Source of the DNA: Crocinitomicaceae bacterium
GTDB lineage: Bacteria; Bacteroidota; Bacteroidia; Flavobacteriales_D; Crocinitomicaceae
Direction: 5' to 3'
Assembly: GCA_018402525.1 (NCBI GenBank)
Contig: JAGYIR010000009.1
Span: forward strand, 124,001 to 188,000
DNA length: 64,000 bases
Shown here: positions 19,936-28,736 of the stretch, one piece after another
Layout: every line of letters starts with the position of its first letter
Numbering within the stretch: position 1 is the stretch's first letter
Notes under the pieces: model-generated
What the model was told of the DNA's origin: nothing
What the model saw: only the letters and a program-made list of their open reading frames with translations
The model's database searches: none
Position numbers and translations under genes: made by a program

Positions 19936-20013
19936 CGAAGTTCCTTTTGGAATTGAAAGCCATTGGGGCAAAGATTCACAAAATGACCCTTTTAAAAGGC
20001 GTGACACATAACC

Positions 20014-21036
20014 TCACAATCGTTCATTCACAAGCGCTTCCAAGCAATCTATAAAACGATCATGATCATTGGAAGATGGCACCAACTGAACCTTCTCACC
20101 GCCGACTGATGTGAAAATTTCTTGGTATTCCTCTCCAATTTCTATTACTGTCTCTAAACAGTCTGCAACAAACGCAGGACTGAAAGCCAATAATTTCTTG
20201 GCCCCCTTTCTTCCTTGCTCTTCCACCACTTTATCCGAAAATGGCATTAACCACTTTTTGTTCAATCGCGACTGGAAACAAACGGTATAATCCTCTTCCT
20301 TAATTCCTAATTTGGACGCAATCAGTCTTGTCGTTGCGTAACATGTAGCTTTGTAGCAGAATTTATTTTCATCGTTGATTTCCGTCTCACATGGTTGATC
20401 CGTGCACAAATCATCACCTTCATAGACTTTATCCACATGTCGCTCCGGCAACCCGTGATAAGAGAATAAAATGTGATCATATTCTTTCAAATCAAACGCC
20501 TTTGCACGATCTACAATAGAATCAATGTATCCTTCGGAGTCCCAAAATTGGTTCACAACGCTTACTTCTGGAATCACCCACCATTTGCTGATGATCTTCA
20601 TTGCTAAATCCATTGCAGAACCTGTTGATGCACTCGCATACTGCGGAAAAAGTGGCAATACAATGATGTGATCGTAGTTTTCTTTGCGCATTTCCTCCAA
20701 CACATCATACATCGATGGGTTTTGGTAACGCATTGCCACATGCACCTTCACATTCTTTGCTTCCCAACGTGCTTGAAGTTTGTTCTGAACATTAACCGTG
20801 TGCGTTATTAATGGTGACACTCCATTTCCGAACTCCCACAATTCTTTGTAAATCTTAGCAGATTTCGGCGCACGAAAGGGAACAATGATACCATTAACCA
20901 ATAATTTTCTCCCCAACCAAGGCAAATCGATTACCCGTGGATCATTTAAAAATTCACTTAAATAACGTCTAACATCATTCGTCTTTGGACTGTCGGGCGT
21001 ACCGAGTTGAATTAATAATACTCCTGTTCTTTTCAT
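20014..21036 (-). CDS. hemH: Ferrochelatase
   Basis: 340 residues. N-terminus GVLLIQLGTPDSPKTNDVRRYLSEFLNDPRVIDLP and the metal-binding SYHGLPERH are diagnostic; the glutamate of the active site lies in FSPAFVADCLETVIEIGEE. Inserts ferrous iron into protoporphyrin (or coproporphyrin) as the last step of heme synthesis. A cysteine pair (CTDQPC) sits after the SYHGLP motif. Single gene, 140 bases from its upstream neighbour. Confidence 0.96.
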   Translation of the reverse strand: MKRTGVLLIQLGTPDSPKTNDVRRYLSEFLNDPRVIDLPWLGRKLLVNGIIVPFRAPKSAKIYKELWEFGNGVSPLITHTVNVQNKLQARWEAKNVKVHVAMRYQNPSMYDVLEEMRKENYDHIIVLPLFPQYASASTGSAMDLAMKIISKWWVIPEVSVVNQFWDSEGYIDSIVDRAKAFDLKEYDHILFSYHGLPERHVDKVYEGDDLCTDQPCETEINDENKFCYKATCYATTRLIASKLGIKEEDYTVCFQSRLNKKWLMPFSDKVVEEQGRKGAKKLLAFSPAFVADCLETVIEIGEEYQEIFTSVGGEKVQLVPSSNDHDRFIDCLEALVNERL

Positions 21037-21068
21037 GTTAATTTAGACTTTAGGATATTAGGACTTTA

Positions 21069-21173
21069 AGATTTTAAGACTCATTCTTAGCTGAAATATT
21101 TATTTTCTTTAAATGGACTTAATCTATTCTACAATTAAGTCTTTGGTCTTATATCTTAGCGTCTTAAAATCTT
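21069..21173. repeat. AT-rich inverted repeat between hemH and the binding-protein gene
   Basis: AAGATTTTAAGAC (21069-21081) and GTCTTAAAATCTT (21161-21173) are perfect 13-base inverted copies; the surrounding bases repeat similar GACTTTA/TAAGAC words several times. The 140-base gap contains nothing else recognisable. Confidence 0.55.
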
Positions 21174-21176
21174 ACC

Positions 21177-22031
21177 TTAAAATAATTTCTCTCTCCAATT
21201 CTCCGCTTCCTCCTTTTCTAACAAACTCAATTTCACCAACGAAGAAACCGTCTTTTCAAATGCAAGTGGATATTCAATCCCTGTGTAATTCCACTCTGTT
21301 TCATTCAACCATTTTTCAACCTGACCTTGACGTAAATTGTATCTCCAGCTGATCAAATCAACGGTGTTTTCGTTCGCTTTTAATTCCTTTGCCTTTTTAC
21401 CTACAATTTCACACATTTTTTTTAAATCTTCTTTGTGTTCTTCGTAAACATCATTCCTTACGGCAATGACAAAACATGGCCAGGGTGTAACCACCTCATC
21501 AATGTAGCGACATTTTTGCTGCTCCGTAAAAGGAAATGTAGTGTATTTTTCCCACAAAAATGCTTGTGCTTCATTGTTTTCAAGCGCCCATAATCCTCCG
21601 TATACATCACCAACAACTTTAAACTTCAGTCGTTCTGGATTCCAATTTTCTCTGTTCGCAGCAACGTAACTCATCAAATGAGAACCCGATCCTTCTCTCG
21701 AAATGGCAAACGTTTGATCTTCCAACTGATCCATTGTTTCGATATCGCTATGGTAAGGTACGTGTACGCCCCAGCTTAATGGTGTGGTAACATATACCTG
21801 AATTATCTTCGCATTCAGCCCTTGCAATATCGCTCGTGTAATACCTTCAGTGAGCAAGACCGCAACGTCTAACGATTTATTTTCCAATCCACGAATCATC
21901 TGACCAGTTCCACCGCCCATATCACTCCAGTGAAGTTGAATTCCTTGCTTTTTAAACAACCCCTCTTCGATTGCCATTCGCCATGGCAAGTTGAAATGTT
22001 CGGGAACCCCACCTATTTTTAATCCTATCAT
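21177..22031 (-). CDS. NMT1/THI5-like substrate-binding-fold protein without signal peptide
   Basis: 284 residues starting directly in the fold (MIGLKIGGVPEHFNLPWRMAIEEGLFKKQGIQLHWSDMGGGTGQM). The type 2 periplasmic-binding pattern continues with SLDVAVLLTEGITRAILQG and ISREGSGSHLMSYVAA. Relatives bind pyrimidine precursors, sulfonates or nitrate for ABC importers, but here no signal peptide or lipobox is present and the neighbour is an exporter-type ABC protein. Its start overlaps the stop of that gene by 4 bases. Cytoplasmic location and ligand are unknown. Confidence 0.8.
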   Translation of the reverse strand: MIGLKIGGVPEHFNLPWRMAIEEGLFKKQGIQLHWSDMGGGTGQMIRGLENKSLDVAVLLTEGITRAILQGLNAKIIQVYVTTPLSWGVHVPYHSDIETMDQLEDQTFAISREGSGSHLMSYVAANRENWNPERLKFKVVGDVYGGLWALENNEAQAFLWEKYTTFPFTEQQKCRYIDEVVTPWPCFVIAVRNDVYEEHKEDLKKMCEIVGKKAKELKANENTVDLISWRYNLRQGQVEKWLNETEWNYTGIEYPLAFEKTVSSLVKLSLLEKEEAENWREKLF

Positions 22032-23797
22032 TCTTTAATTTCTGAAAATTGCATGTCGTACAGATTTTTGTAAAAACCGTTTTGACGTAATAATTCTTTG
22101 TGTGTTCCCATTTCCATGATTTCACCTCTATCCAATACAATAATTTTATCTGCAGTCTGAATTGTCGATAAGCGATGCGCAATCACAATCGATGTTCTTC
22201 CTTTGGTTAACTTTAGCGTTGCATTTTGAATCATTTCTTCGGATTCATTATCAACACTTGAAGTCGCCTCGTCTAAAATTAGAATATGTGGATTATACAC
22301 ATACGCACGAATAAACGATATCAACTGACGTTGACCGACAGATAAGACACCTCCTCGCTCTCCCACTTGATAATCGTAACCGCCAGGAAGGCGCTCAATA
22401 AAATCATGCACTCCTACTTCTTTGGCTGCTTCAATGACCTGCTCACGAGTGATGGACTTATCGCCAAGCGTTACATTATTGAAAATCGTGTCAGAAAATA
22501 AGAAAACATCTTGTAATACAATTGCAATATTTTTGCGTAAATAATCGAGATCAATATCTGTTAACTTCGTTTCTCCGAGCAGAATATCACCCTTCTGATA
22601 CTCATAAAACCGCCCAATTAAATTTACCATCGAACTCTTTCCAGCCCCTGTTGCTCCAACAAATGCGACAGTCTCCCCCGGTTTAATTTCTAAGTTGATA
22701 TTCTTTAAAACCCAATCTTCATCCGTATAAGCGAAATACAAATTCTCAAATTTAACCGTCTGATTAAAATCACACGATTTTACACTTCCCTTGTCTTGAA
22801 TATGCTCTTCCAAGTCAATAATATCGAAAACACGCTCGGCGCGGACTGTTCCTCTTTGTAAAATGTTGAACTTATCCGCAAGCTGTCGAATTGGTCGATA
22901 CAACATGTGGATCCAAAGTATAAACGCCAATATTTCACCAAACATCAAGCGAATATCATCGGCTGTTTTGCCCTGAACTTTTAACGCTCCCCAGACCAAA
23001 AGGCATGCAATCGACAAAGAACTTAGCAACTCGACGACTGGAAAAAAAATGGAATTTGCCCACACTGCCTTTACGTGCGCTTGTCGATGTCCTTTGTTGA
23101 TGTCCTCAAAACGTGCTGCTTCAATTTTTTCACGATTAAATAATTGCACTAGGGACATTCCTGTTAATCGCTCTTGAACAAATGTGTTGAGTTTTGTCAC
23201 TTGATCTCGTTCCAACTGAAGTGATTTCCGAATAACTCGTGCAAATATTCGCGTTGCAATTAACAACAATGGAATTGGTATCAAAGTCAACAATGTCAAC
23301 TCCCAATTCGTTGTAAACATAAGAACGATAACTATCACCAAGGAGATAAGGTCTCCAGCTATATTCATCATTCCGGAAGAAAAAACTTCCGTGATTGCTT
23401 CTAAATCTGAAACAACTCTCGTCACCAGCGCTCCGATCGGAGTTCGGTCGAAATAGCGCATTCGAAATGTTAAAATTTTCTGCATTAAGCGCTTTCTCAA
23501 GTCTCGGATAATCGACTGCGCAAACAGGTTAGAAAAATAGGAGGATAAAAACTGGAAAACACTTTCCGCGATGAGTAAACCAATGATGATTAACGTCCAA
23601 ACAAGCAACATCTGTCCGTCTTGACTTTTAATGATGTACTCATCCACCATGAACCCCACAAATTTCGGACGTATCGGTCCCAAAATAGCAAGCAAAAGTG
23701 TACAGGTAACGGCGATAAAAAACAATGTTTTATACGTTTTCCAATACGACAAGAGTCGCTTAAAAACTGCTACATTCAATTTGGATTTAGTCGCCAT
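22028..23797 (-). CDS. ABC exporter, fused membrane and ATPase domains (MsbA-like)
   Basis: 589 residues from MATKSKLNVAVFKRLLSYWK. Six membrane helices in the first 320 residues, then a nucleotide-binding domain: Walker A VGATGAGKSS, signature LSVGQRQ (Gly to Val at the third place), Walker B ILILDEATSS and H-loop VIAHRLST. Type IV exporters of this class move lipids or drugs outward as dimers. Substrate not predictable. Confidence 0.92.
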   Translation of the reverse strand: MATKSKLNVAVFKRLLSYWKTYKTLFFIAVTCTLLLAILGPIRPKFVGFMVDEYIIKSQDGQMLLVWTLIIIGLLIAESVFQFLSSYFSNLFAQSIIRDLRKRLMQKILTFRMRYFDRTPIGALVTRVVSDLEAITEVFSSGMMNIAGDLISLVIVIVLMFTTNWELTLLTLIPIPLLLIATRIFARVIRKSLQLERDQVTKLNTFVQERLTGMSLVQLFNREKIEAARFEDINKGHRQAHVKAVWANSIFFPVVELLSSLSIACLLVWGALKVQGKTADDIRLMFGEILAFILWIHMLYRPIRQLADKFNILQRGTVRAERVFDIIDLEEHIQDKGSVKSCDFNQTVKFENLYFAYTDEDWVLKNINLEIKPGETVAFVGATGAGKSSMVNLIGRFYEYQKGDILLGETKLTDIDLDYLRKNIAIVLQDVFLFSDTIFNNVTLGDKSITREQVIEAAKEVGVHDFIERLPGGYDYQVGERGGVLSVGQRQLISFIRAYVYNPHILILDEATSSVDNESEEMIQNATLKLTKGRTSIVIAHRLSTIQTADKIIVLDRGEIMEMGTHKELLRQNGFYKNLYDMQFSEIKE

Positions 23798-23920
23798 CGA
23801 AACAAAAGTAACTGAAAGATTGAAGAAACACATTCAGCCTTCTCCTTTTTTTTGAATTACAAGCCGAATCACGGAATTAAAACTAGGAAGGAATACTTTT
23901 TTTGAACAAAACCTGTGTAC

Positions 23921-23954
23921 TTGTTTCCAGTTGCGTTTATTTCTAGTAACTTTA
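23921..23954 (+). promoter_or_regulatory. Candidate promoter of upp
   Basis: TTG (23921-23923) and TAACTTTA (23947-23954, seven of eight to TAnnTTTG) are 23 bases apart, ahead of the upp ATG at 23972. The longer open frame starting at 23915 would overlap this box. Confidence 0.4.
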
Positions 23955-23971
23955 TCCTAAAGTCAAAAAAA

Positions 23972-24619
23972 ATGATTCACAACTTGTCCCAAACCAACTC
24001 GATTTTCAACACTTTCCTTGGAGAGTTAAGAGATGTTGACATTCAAAAAGACCCTATGCGCTTTCGAAGAAACCTCGAAAGGGTGTCTGAGATTTTAGGC
24101 TATGAATTATCCAAACAGCTTCATTACCAGCAAAAAGACATAGAAACTCCGCTCGGAATTGCACCAACACAGTTGTTGAAAGATCAACCAGTGTTAGCAA
24201 CAATTTTAAGGGCTGGTTTAGGCATGCATCTTGGTTTACTCAATTATTTCGACCGAGCTGACAGTGCATTTGTTTCTGCTTATAGAAAACATTCTACAGC
24301 AGAAGATTTTGAAGTTTTTGTGGAGTATATGGCCGCACCAAAAATTGATGATAAAGTACTCATTATTAGTGATCCAATGCTTGCAACGGGAAGTTCCATG
24401 GTTATGGTCTATAAAGCATTGTTAAAGCAAGGAAACCCCAGAAAGGTCTTTGTTGTTTCAGCAATTGCAGCTCCCGAAGCTCTGGAGTATCTACAAAAAC
24501 ACCTTCCGAAATCAACAGAATATTTTATCGGTGAAATTGACAAAGAATTGACAGCTCAATCGTATATAGTCCCTGGTTTAGGAGATGCTGGAGATTTAGC
24601 GTATGGAGAAAAATGCTAA
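23972..24619 (+). CDS. upp: Uracil phosphoribosyltransferase
   Basis: 215 residues from MIHNLSQTNSIFNTFLGELRD, the normal family start. PRPP-binding loop KVLIISDPMLATGSSMVM and the uracil-binding C-terminus PGLGDAGDLAYG are present. Salvages uracil to UMP. The next gene begins 3 bases after the stop. Confidence 0.95.
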   Translation: MIHNLSQTNSIFNTFLGELRDVDIQKDPMRFRRNLERVSEILGYELSKQLHYQQKDIETPLGIAPTQLLKDQPVLATILRAGLGMHLGLLNYFDRADSAFVSAYRKHSTAEDFEVFVEYMAAPKIDDKVLIISDPMLATGSSMVMVYKALLKQGNPRKVFVVSAIAAPEALEYLQKHLPKSTEYFIGEIDKELTAQSYIVPGLGDAGDLAYGEKC

Positions 24620-24622
24620 CCT

Positions 24623-25087
24623 ATGAAGTGGGGACTTTTATTTTCACTCTTCACACTATCTACATTTAAGTTCATGTTCGCTCCATTGGGTGGTCCTGGG
24701 TTGAAGTTGACCTTCTTAGAGACCTATTTGGCATGTGTGAGTGGCGCCACATTCAGCGCGGCAATTTTTTATTTCTCAGCAGAGTATTTTCTAAACAGGG
24801 CGCGCAAAAAAAGAGCAGCTTTAATAGAAAAATCATTACGAACAGGAAAAAAAATAAAGATTAAAGGAACTTTCACGCGTATGAACAAACTCATTGTACT
24901 CATCAAACGTAAGTTGGGAATTATAGGCACATGTTTTTGGGTCCCTCTTTTTCTTTCAATACCTTTAGGAAGCATTGTGACCGCTAAGTTCTACAGTAAA
25001 CACCGTAAGACGTTTCCATTGATTTGCATTGGAATTTGCCTGAATGCACTTGTAACAACATCCATTAGTTATACCATTTACGGATGA
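24623..25087 (+). CDS. Small membrane protein of unknown function
   Basis: 154 residues. Three or four membrane segments (about residues 1-18, 33-52, 98-117, 130-150) with a strongly basic loop (RARKKRAALIEKSLRTGKKIKIKGTFTR). The segment GTCFWVPLFLSIPLGSIVTAKFY recalls small inner-membrane export proteins, but I do not recognise a family with confidence. Tightly placed between upp (3 bases) and the HAD gene (4-base overlap). Confidence 0.75.
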   Translation: MKWGLLFSLFTLSTFKFMFAPLGGPGLKLTFLETYLACVSGATFSAAIFYFSAEYFLNRARKKRAALIEKSLRTGKKIKIKGTFTRMNKLIVLIKRKLGIIGTCFWVPLFLSIPLGSIVTAKFYSKHRKTFPLICIGICLNALVTTSISYTIYG

Positions 25088-25794
25088 AGCATTTGTTTTT
25101 TGATTTAGACCGAACGTTATGGGATTTTGAAAAAAATTCTGAAACTGCATTACGCATTTTGTTTGATCAACTGGAGCTTGGGGGGAAGATTCGCTCGTTT
25201 CAATTGTTTCACACAACCTATAAAAAAATAAATGCCGATTTGTGGTATCAATATGCAAAAGGGAATATCACAAAGGAGCGGTTGCGGTACGAGCGCTTTG
25301 AGAAAACCTTCTACCAATTGAATGTTGACAATTTAGAACTCGCTCAACAACTCGGAGAAGGTTATGTCGCACTCTCCCCTTATCAAACAAATTTATTTCC
25401 GAATACTGAAAAAACACTTGAAGCGTTAAAAAAAGACGGGCACGAATTGCATATTATTACCAATGGATTCAAGGAAGTTCAATTTATAAAACTTGAGAAC
25501 AGTGGAATTATCGACTATTTTGATGTCATTCTATGCTCTGAAGAAGTAGGAAAAACAAAACCCTCACCTGAAGTGTTTCAACATGCGTTACACCTGGCAA
25601 ACGCAGAAAAGAAGGAAAGTCTAATGATCGGAGATGATTATCATGCTGACATTATTGGCGCCGAACGTTTTGGGATTCAAAGCATACTCTTTGATCCAGA
25701 TCAAAAGCACCAAGACAACCGACATGATTGGAAAATAAAACGCTTGGATGAAATTCCAGAACTTATCCCATGGATTGTGAAATCCACATTTTAA
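25084..25794 (+). CDS. HAD-family nucleotidase, YjjG type
   Basis: 236 residues. HAD motif I FFDLDRTLWDF, motif II ITNG, motif III lysine in EEVGKTKPSPEVF, and motif IV GDDYHADIIGAE; a helical cap lies at about residues 15-90. Fits the noncanonical pyrimidine nucleotidase YjjG family, which dephosphorylates abnormal pyrimidine nucleotides; its position behind upp agrees with pyrimidine salvage. Converges on the next gene with overlapping stop codons. Confidence 0.9.
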   Translation: MKHLFFDLDRTLWDFEKNSETALRILFDQLELGGKIRSFQLFHTTYKKINADLWYQYAKGNITKERLRYERFEKTFYQLNVDNLELAQQLGEGYVALSPYQTNLFPNTEKTLEALKKDGHELHIITNGFKEVQFIKLENSGIIDYFDVILCSEEVGKTKPSPEVFQHALHLANAEKKESLMIGDDYHADIIGAERFGIQSILFDPDQKHQDNRHDWKIKRLDEIPELIPWIVKSTF

Positions 25795-26261
25795 GTATTC
25801 GACTTTTTGTACCTTCTTAGTTCCAGAATAATGGGGTCTTCATTCACTCCATATTGAATTTTGATTCTTAACTTCTTGCGATTCAAGCGACCAAATGCGT
25901 ATGAAATCATGGAAGGAACCGTAGATTCCAAATTGTTGAATTTCATCTTGTTTCCAATTCCTACAAAGCTATTTTTCTGAACAACGACGCTATCTCCTTG
26001 TTGACTGTTTGTTTCGAGAATGTAGACAAGCGTTTTGTTAACTCTTTTCATGACCAGACTTTCCACTTGGGTAGTGTCACCATTCTTAGAAACGCGATAG
26101 GCTGCACCTTTCAACTGATTGTTGTTTAATTCCCAAATCTCATATCCAGCACCAGATTTGTACTGCCATTTACCCACTAACTTCTTTGCCTTATTAGGCA
26201 ATTGAGAAAAGCCAGTAGCTGCTACGGCAACGATGAAAAGTATACTCACCAGTTGTTTCAT
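25791..26261 (-). CDS. Secreted DUF6265-like protein
   Basis: 156 residues with signal peptide MKQLVSILFIVAVAATGFSQ. The mature part is a small predicted beta-barrel (KLVGKWQYKSGAGYEIWELNNNQLKGAAYRV) resembling DUF6265 proteins. No catalytic motif is visible. Cell-envelope location; function unknown. Confidence 0.8.
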   Translation of the reverse strand: MKQLVSILFIVAVAATGFSQLPNKAKKLVGKWQYKSGAGYEIWELNNNQLKGAAYRVSKNGDTTQVESLVMKRVNKTLVYILETNSQQGDSVVVQKNSFVGIGNKMKFNNLESTVPSMISYAFGRLNRKKLRIKIQYGVNEDPIILELRRYKKSNT

Positions 26262-26276
26262 TACTTTCGTTTTGAT

Positions 26277-27074
26277 TTAATGCATTTCTTGTCTAAGCTT
26301 CTCATACAGCACCATTCCTGCCGCAACACTTACGTTGAGTGAAGCAATCTCTCCACGCATCGGAATTCGACAGCCAATATCAGCCAAGTTGATTAAGTCT
26401 GAAGTAATTCCGTTTTCCTCAGAACCCAGAATAACTGCTACAGCTCCTCTTAAATTTGTCTCATAAAGAGGAACGCTTGATTTTTCCGTACAAGCAACAA
26501 CTCTGACTCCACACTGCTGAATATAGAAGAGTGAATCCTTCAGGTTATCCGATTTACACACCTTGATTCTGTTCAATGCACCTGCCGACGTTTTAATTGC
26601 ATCGGACGTCACCTGCGCTGAACCCTTGGATGGAATTACAATCGCATCCACCCCTTCACATTCTGCCGTTCTTGCAATGGCACCAAAATTTCGAACATCG
26701 GTAATTCTATCCAAAACCAAAATAAATGGCTTTTTCCCCTCTTCAAGCAATCCCTCAACAATTTCCTCCACCTTAAAATATTCAATTGGTGAAACCAATG
26801 CAACAACTCCTTGGTGATTTTGATCGGTGATGCCATCCAATTTTTCAACTGGTACAAACTGTAACTGATGTTGCTCACCTTTAAGTGCTTCTTTAAGCTC
26901 AAGGAATAACTCCTTTTTCATTCCCTTTTGAATGAAAATTTTATTCAAAACTCTATTCGCTTTAATCGCTTCGATTACTGCCCTCACACCAAAAATAAAC
27001 TCATCGTCTGCGTATTTTGATTCTCTTTTGTATTCGAAGTTATTCTCTTGTCTTCGTTGGTACTTGTTCTCCAT
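26277..27074 (-). CDS. rlmB: 23S rRNA 2'-O-ribose methyltransferase, RlmB/TrmH family
   Basis: 265 residues from MENKYQRRQENN. An N-terminal substrate-binding domain (DEFIFGVRAVIEAIKANRVLNKIFIQKG) is followed by the SpoU knot: LDRITDVRNFGAIARTAE, VILGSEENGI, and ASLNVSVAAGMVLYE. Expected to methylate G2251 of 23S rRNA by analogy with RlmB. The longer frame to 27131 overlaps the osmC-like gene and is rejected. Confidence 0.92.
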   Translation of the reverse strand: MENKYQRRQENNFEYKRESKYADDEFIFGVRAVIEAIKANRVLNKIFIQKGMKKELFLELKEALKGEQHQLQFVPVEKLDGITDQNHQGVVALVSPIEYFKVEEIVEGLLEEGKKPFILVLDRITDVRNFGAIARTAECEGVDAIVIPSKGSAQVTSDAIKTSAGALNRIKVCKSDNLKDSLFYIQQCGVRVVACTEKSSVPLYETNLRGAVAVILGSEENGITSDLINLADIGCRIPMRGEIASLNVSVAAGMVLYEKLRQEMH

Positions 27075-27078
27075 TTTC

Positions 27079-27483
27079 TTAAAACTTATAGTTAAACACC
27101 ATTGCAACATTGTCGCCGAGCGTCTTGGCAACTGGACAAGCCTCCCCAGCTCTGATGATTCTCTTTTGAATATCTACTTCCCAATTATTTCCTGAAAAAT
27201 CAATTGAAATTTCGATTGTTCCTATTCTTCGTGGATTGCTTTCCATTATTTTATTCACAGATGCTATACCGTGATCAAAGCTGATGTGGTGATTGTCACA
27301 ATAAATTCCAATGATCGTAAGCATGCAAGAAGCATAAGCAGTTGCCACCAAGTCAGTTGGAGAGAACGCTTCACCTTTACCATTGTTGTCCGCTGGGGCG
27401 TCGGTAATTAACTCTAACCTTGACTTCATGTGTGTGCATTTTGTGCGCAATTCTCCTAAATATTCGACGGTGGATGTTGACAT
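27079..27483 (-). CDS. OsmC/Ohr-family protein
   Basis: 134 residues, normal length. The two redox cysteines of the family are present (ATAYASCMLTIIG and AGEACPVAKTLG). Members reduce organic hydroperoxides with a thiol partner. It lies 4 bases upstream of rlmB and is divergent from lipA. Confidence 0.92.
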   Translation of the reverse strand: MSTSTVEYLGELRTKCTHMKSRLELITDAPADNNGKGEAFSPTDLVATAYASCMLTIIGIYCDNHHISFDHGIASVNKIMESNPRRIGTIEISIDFSGNNWEVDIQKRIIRAGEACPVAKTLGDNVAMVFNYKF

Positions 27484-27546
27484 AAATGTTAGATGTTTTA
27501 ATACCTTTGTAACAGCATTGTATAACTGTTAGGTCAATTTATACAA

Positions 27547-27554
27547 CAAAAGTA
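27547..27554 (-). promoter_or_regulatory. Candidate -7 box for the osmC-like gene
   Basis: The minus strand reads TACTTTTG, an exact match to TAnnTTTG, about 65 bases before the ATG at 27483. Confidence 0.45.
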
Positions 27555-27599
27555 GCGTTTTATTTTGCGAAAGCGTGTAGATGATTTAAAAATCAGCAA

Positions 27600-28472
27600 A
27601 TGAGTGAATCGATGAACGAAGATGAACGTGTTAAAATAAAAAAGCCAAAGTGGTTGCGGGTGAAGTTGCCTACAGGAGAAAACTACAAAAAAGTTCGATC
27701 TTTGGTAGATGAGCATAAATTGCATACCATTTGTGAGAGCGGGAATTGTCCAAATATGGGAGAATGCTGGGGTGAAGGCACAGCTACTTTCATGATTTTA
27801 GGAAATATTTGTACGCGTTCTTGCGGTTTTTGTGCAGTTAAAACCGGGCGTCCTGACGACGTCGACGAATTTGAACCAGGAAAAGTCGCTCACAGTGTAA
27901 AAACAATGGGCGTGAAACATGCTGTGATTACTTCGGTAGATAGAGATGATTTAAAAGATGGTGGAGCAGGAATCTGGGTACAAACGGTTAAGGCCATTCG
28001 TCATCAATCTCCAGGGACAACCATGGAAACATTGATTCCAGATTTTGCTGGAAAATGGGAGAATTTACAACACATAATCGATGTTGCACCAGAGATTGTT
28101 AGTCACAATTTAGAAACAGTACGTAGGCTAACTAAAGAAGTCCGTATTCAAGCAAAATACGATCGCAGTTTAGAGGTGCTTTTTCGACTTAAAAAAGGTG
28201 GAATGAAAACAAAATCAGGAATCATGCTTGGGTTAGGTGAAACCGAAGATGAAGTTTTGGAAACGATGGAAGATTTACGGAGCGTTAATGTCGACATCCT
28301 TACCTTGGGTCAATACCTGCAACCTACTGCGAAACACTTGCCCATTCATGAGTTTGTGACACCCGAAAAGTTTGCCGAATTTAAAGAAAAGGGAATGCAA
28401 ATGGGGTTTAAATATGTGGAAAGTGGTCCCTTGGTTAGGTCCTCCTACCGTGCAGAAAAACATTTGTTTTAA
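27600..28472 (+). CDS. lipA: Lipoyl synthase
   Basis: 290 residues. Auxiliary cluster motif [13 protein letters not shown], radical-SAM motif [13 protein letters not shown] and the C-terminal RSSY ([12 protein letters not shown]) are all present. It inserts two sulfurs into protein-bound octanoate to give lipoate for 2-oxoacid dehydrogenases, matching the lpd gene further downstream. Confidence 0.97.
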   Translation: MSESMNEDERVKIKKPKWLRVKLPTGENYKKVRSLVDEHKLHTICESGNCPNMGECWGEGTATFMILGNICTRSCGFCAVKTGRPDDVDEFEPGKVAHSVKTMGVKHAVITSVDRDDLKDGGAGIWVQTVKAIRHQSPGTTMETLIPDFAGKWENLQHIIDVAPEIVSHNLETVRRLTKEVRIQAKYDRSLEVLFRLKKGGMKTKSGIMLGLGETEDEVLETMEDLRSVNVDILTLGQYLQPTAKHLPIHEFVTPEKFAEFKEKGMQMGFKYVESGPLVRSSYRAEKHLF

Positions 28473-28573
28473 TCTTAGACCTGTATATTTTTGTTAATTT
28501 ATGATGCACAATTTGTTTTAGAAAAGTTAAAACAGTTGTATATTTACACTTAAAATCTGTTATACTGTGAACG

Positions 28574-28600
28574 TTGAATTAAATATTTATTTGTATTTTG
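28574..28600 (+). promoter_or_regulatory. Possible promoter of the metalloprotease gene
   Basis: In the 264-base gap after lipA, TTG (28574-28576) stands 17 bases before TATTTTG (28594-28600), one base short of TAnnTTTG. The rest of the gap is AT-rich with no other feature seen. Confidence 0.3.
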
Positions 28601-28736
28601 CGCCACTTTAACGAACTAAAACAAGTAAAATAATATATACTAGTACTTATGAAATAAGCCATTACAACAAATGTCACCAGTATAAATGACTTTTATGGCG
28701 ATTCCATATGACCTTAAAAAAATAAAACAGAAACAT

